From: Pseudomonadota bacterium | Lineage (GTDB): Bacteria > Myxococcota_A > UBA796 > UBA9615 | DNA length: 64,000 nt | Direction: 5' to 3' | NCBI GenBank assembly: GCA_024229515.1 | Contig: JAAESI010000112.1 | Coordinates: 97,019-161,018 of the forward strand | Shown: piece after piece, positions 63,580-64,000 of the stretch | Numbering within the stretch: position 1 is the stretch's first letter | How the letters are laid out: each line of letters opens with the position of its first letter | Translations under genes and position numbers: made by a program | The notes under the pieces: generated by a model | What the model saw: only the letters and a program-made list of their open reading frames with translations | What the model was told of the DNA's origin: nothing | Database searches by the model: none

Positions 63580-64000
63580 ATGACCAACTTCACCCGCATC
63601 GCCGCCCTCGCCACCTTCGCCACCGGAATCGCCTTCTCCGCACCCGACGCCAACGCTTCGGAACTGGGTCACATCATCATCGAGTCTGCCGACTGCAAGG
63701 CCGCCGACTCAGGCGCCTTCGCCCTTGGGGCGGACAGCATCGACATCTCGACGATGTGCGAGCAGAAGGGGGGCGCCATCGTCGCGACCTGGGACAATCC
63801 CGGCGGCGATACTGCGTTTGAGGTGTGGGGCATGGTCGCCGCCGCCGACGGTAGCTGGACCCTCGATCACCAGTTCACGGTCTACGAGAACAAGCTCGTC
63901 GGCGACGTCAGCGGCCCGGGCCTCTTCAGCCTCTTCGTCCGCGGCCTCGACACCGGCTACGCCGCCGATGGCGGCACGGCGCTGCGGTACGTCGACGGCA
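63580..64000 (+). CDS. small secreted protein, truncated by the window end
   Basis: 140 residues visible, continuing past the window. AAGGAG (63567-63572) lies seven bases before the ATG. Signal peptide MTNFTRIAALATFATGIAFS, cleaved near PDANA. The mature part has two Cys (SADCKAAD, STMCEQKG) and a beta-rich domain (GAIVATWDNPGGDTAFEVWG, WTLDHQFTVYENKLVG). It is not recognised. It is divergent from the ECF sigma operon and may be a target of it. Confidence 0.8.
   Translation, partial: MTNFTRIAALATFATGIAFSAPDANASELGHIIIESADCKAADSGAFALGADSIDISTMCEQKGGAIVATWDNPGGDTAFEVWGMVAAADGSWTLDHQFTVYENKLVGDVSGPGLFSLFVRGLDTGYAADGGTALRYVDG

Overview
The window is a very GC-rich, densely packed bacterial chromosome segment. 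It most likely comes from a member of Myxococcota or a close deltaproteobacterial relative. Four things point there: two exported proteins end in MYXO-CTERM-type sorting tails (15338-16948 and 29885-31132); a lipoprotein carries a MopE-like metal-binding motif (13640-15223); one protein ends in an AgmX/PglI-type domain (42510-43895); and a Ser/Thr kinase has the HRDVSPGN catalytic loop common in myxobacteria. At least six exported proteins carry Asp-rich DDDDA/S linkers. I see no tRNA, rRNA, CRISPR array, insertion sequence or prophage. Almost no stretch above 300 bases lacks a gene, and starts and stops often overlap (ATGA, GTGA, TGATG).

Layout. 1-2220: a PAP2-diiron fusion, a frameshifted small membrane protein and a four-copy ~52-bp tandem repeat. 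2264-13579: a long plus-strand run with a hydrolase-like lipoprotein, TetR regulator, DUF692 (MNIO-type) enzyme and its likely partner, an ASPIC/VCBS lipoprotein, an ECF sigma factor with a membrane-anchored partner, and a giant lipoprotein resembling an M30 peptidase without its zinc site. 13640-21441: envelope proteins (FG-GAP/MopE, DUF2330, Asp-rich lipoproteins) plus a threonine aldolase/Asn-synthase-domain pair. 21461-29884: thiC, a six-hairpin lipoprotein, a zinc-finger membrane protein, a phospholipase-D-like lipoprotein and a TlpA-type lipoprotein. 29885-35740 (minus): a four-gene proteolysis operon (M1 aminopeptidase, M28/glutaminyl-cyclase-like enzyme, ClpX-like unfoldase, M23 peptidase). 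35784-43895: a lipoprotein with two truncated-globin domains and a pair of B12-binding/radical-SAM-type proteins, the second lacking its cluster cysteines. 43899-51513: signalling genes (Ser/Thr kinase, HEAT-like protein and degenerate HD-GYP operon; CHASE2 adenylate cyclase; OmpR-type regulator). 51617-58619: a pseudouridine synthase, a DECR-type SDR, a FemAB-like acyltransferase and exported proteins. 58621-61711: a broken hybrid histidine kinase followed by a free-standing 76-residue phospho-acceptor (DHp) domain and a REC-HDOD protein. 61689-64000: an ECF sigma operon and a secreted protein cut by the window edge.

The strongest leads are: (1) the histidine kinase locus, where the kinase has lost its DHp domain and the next overlapping ORF is an isolated DHp domain; (2) the DUF692 enzyme/partner operon with no visible peptide substrate; (3) the radical-SAM pair, one with CX4CX2C spacing and one with every cluster Cys replaced; (4) a genome-style signature of leaderless transcription, with TAnnnT-type boxes 12-15 nt upstream of starts in nearly every divergent gap. 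Two genes (thiC and the secretin-N-like gene) may start at AUU and AUA codons placed just after good Shine-Dalgarno sequences.
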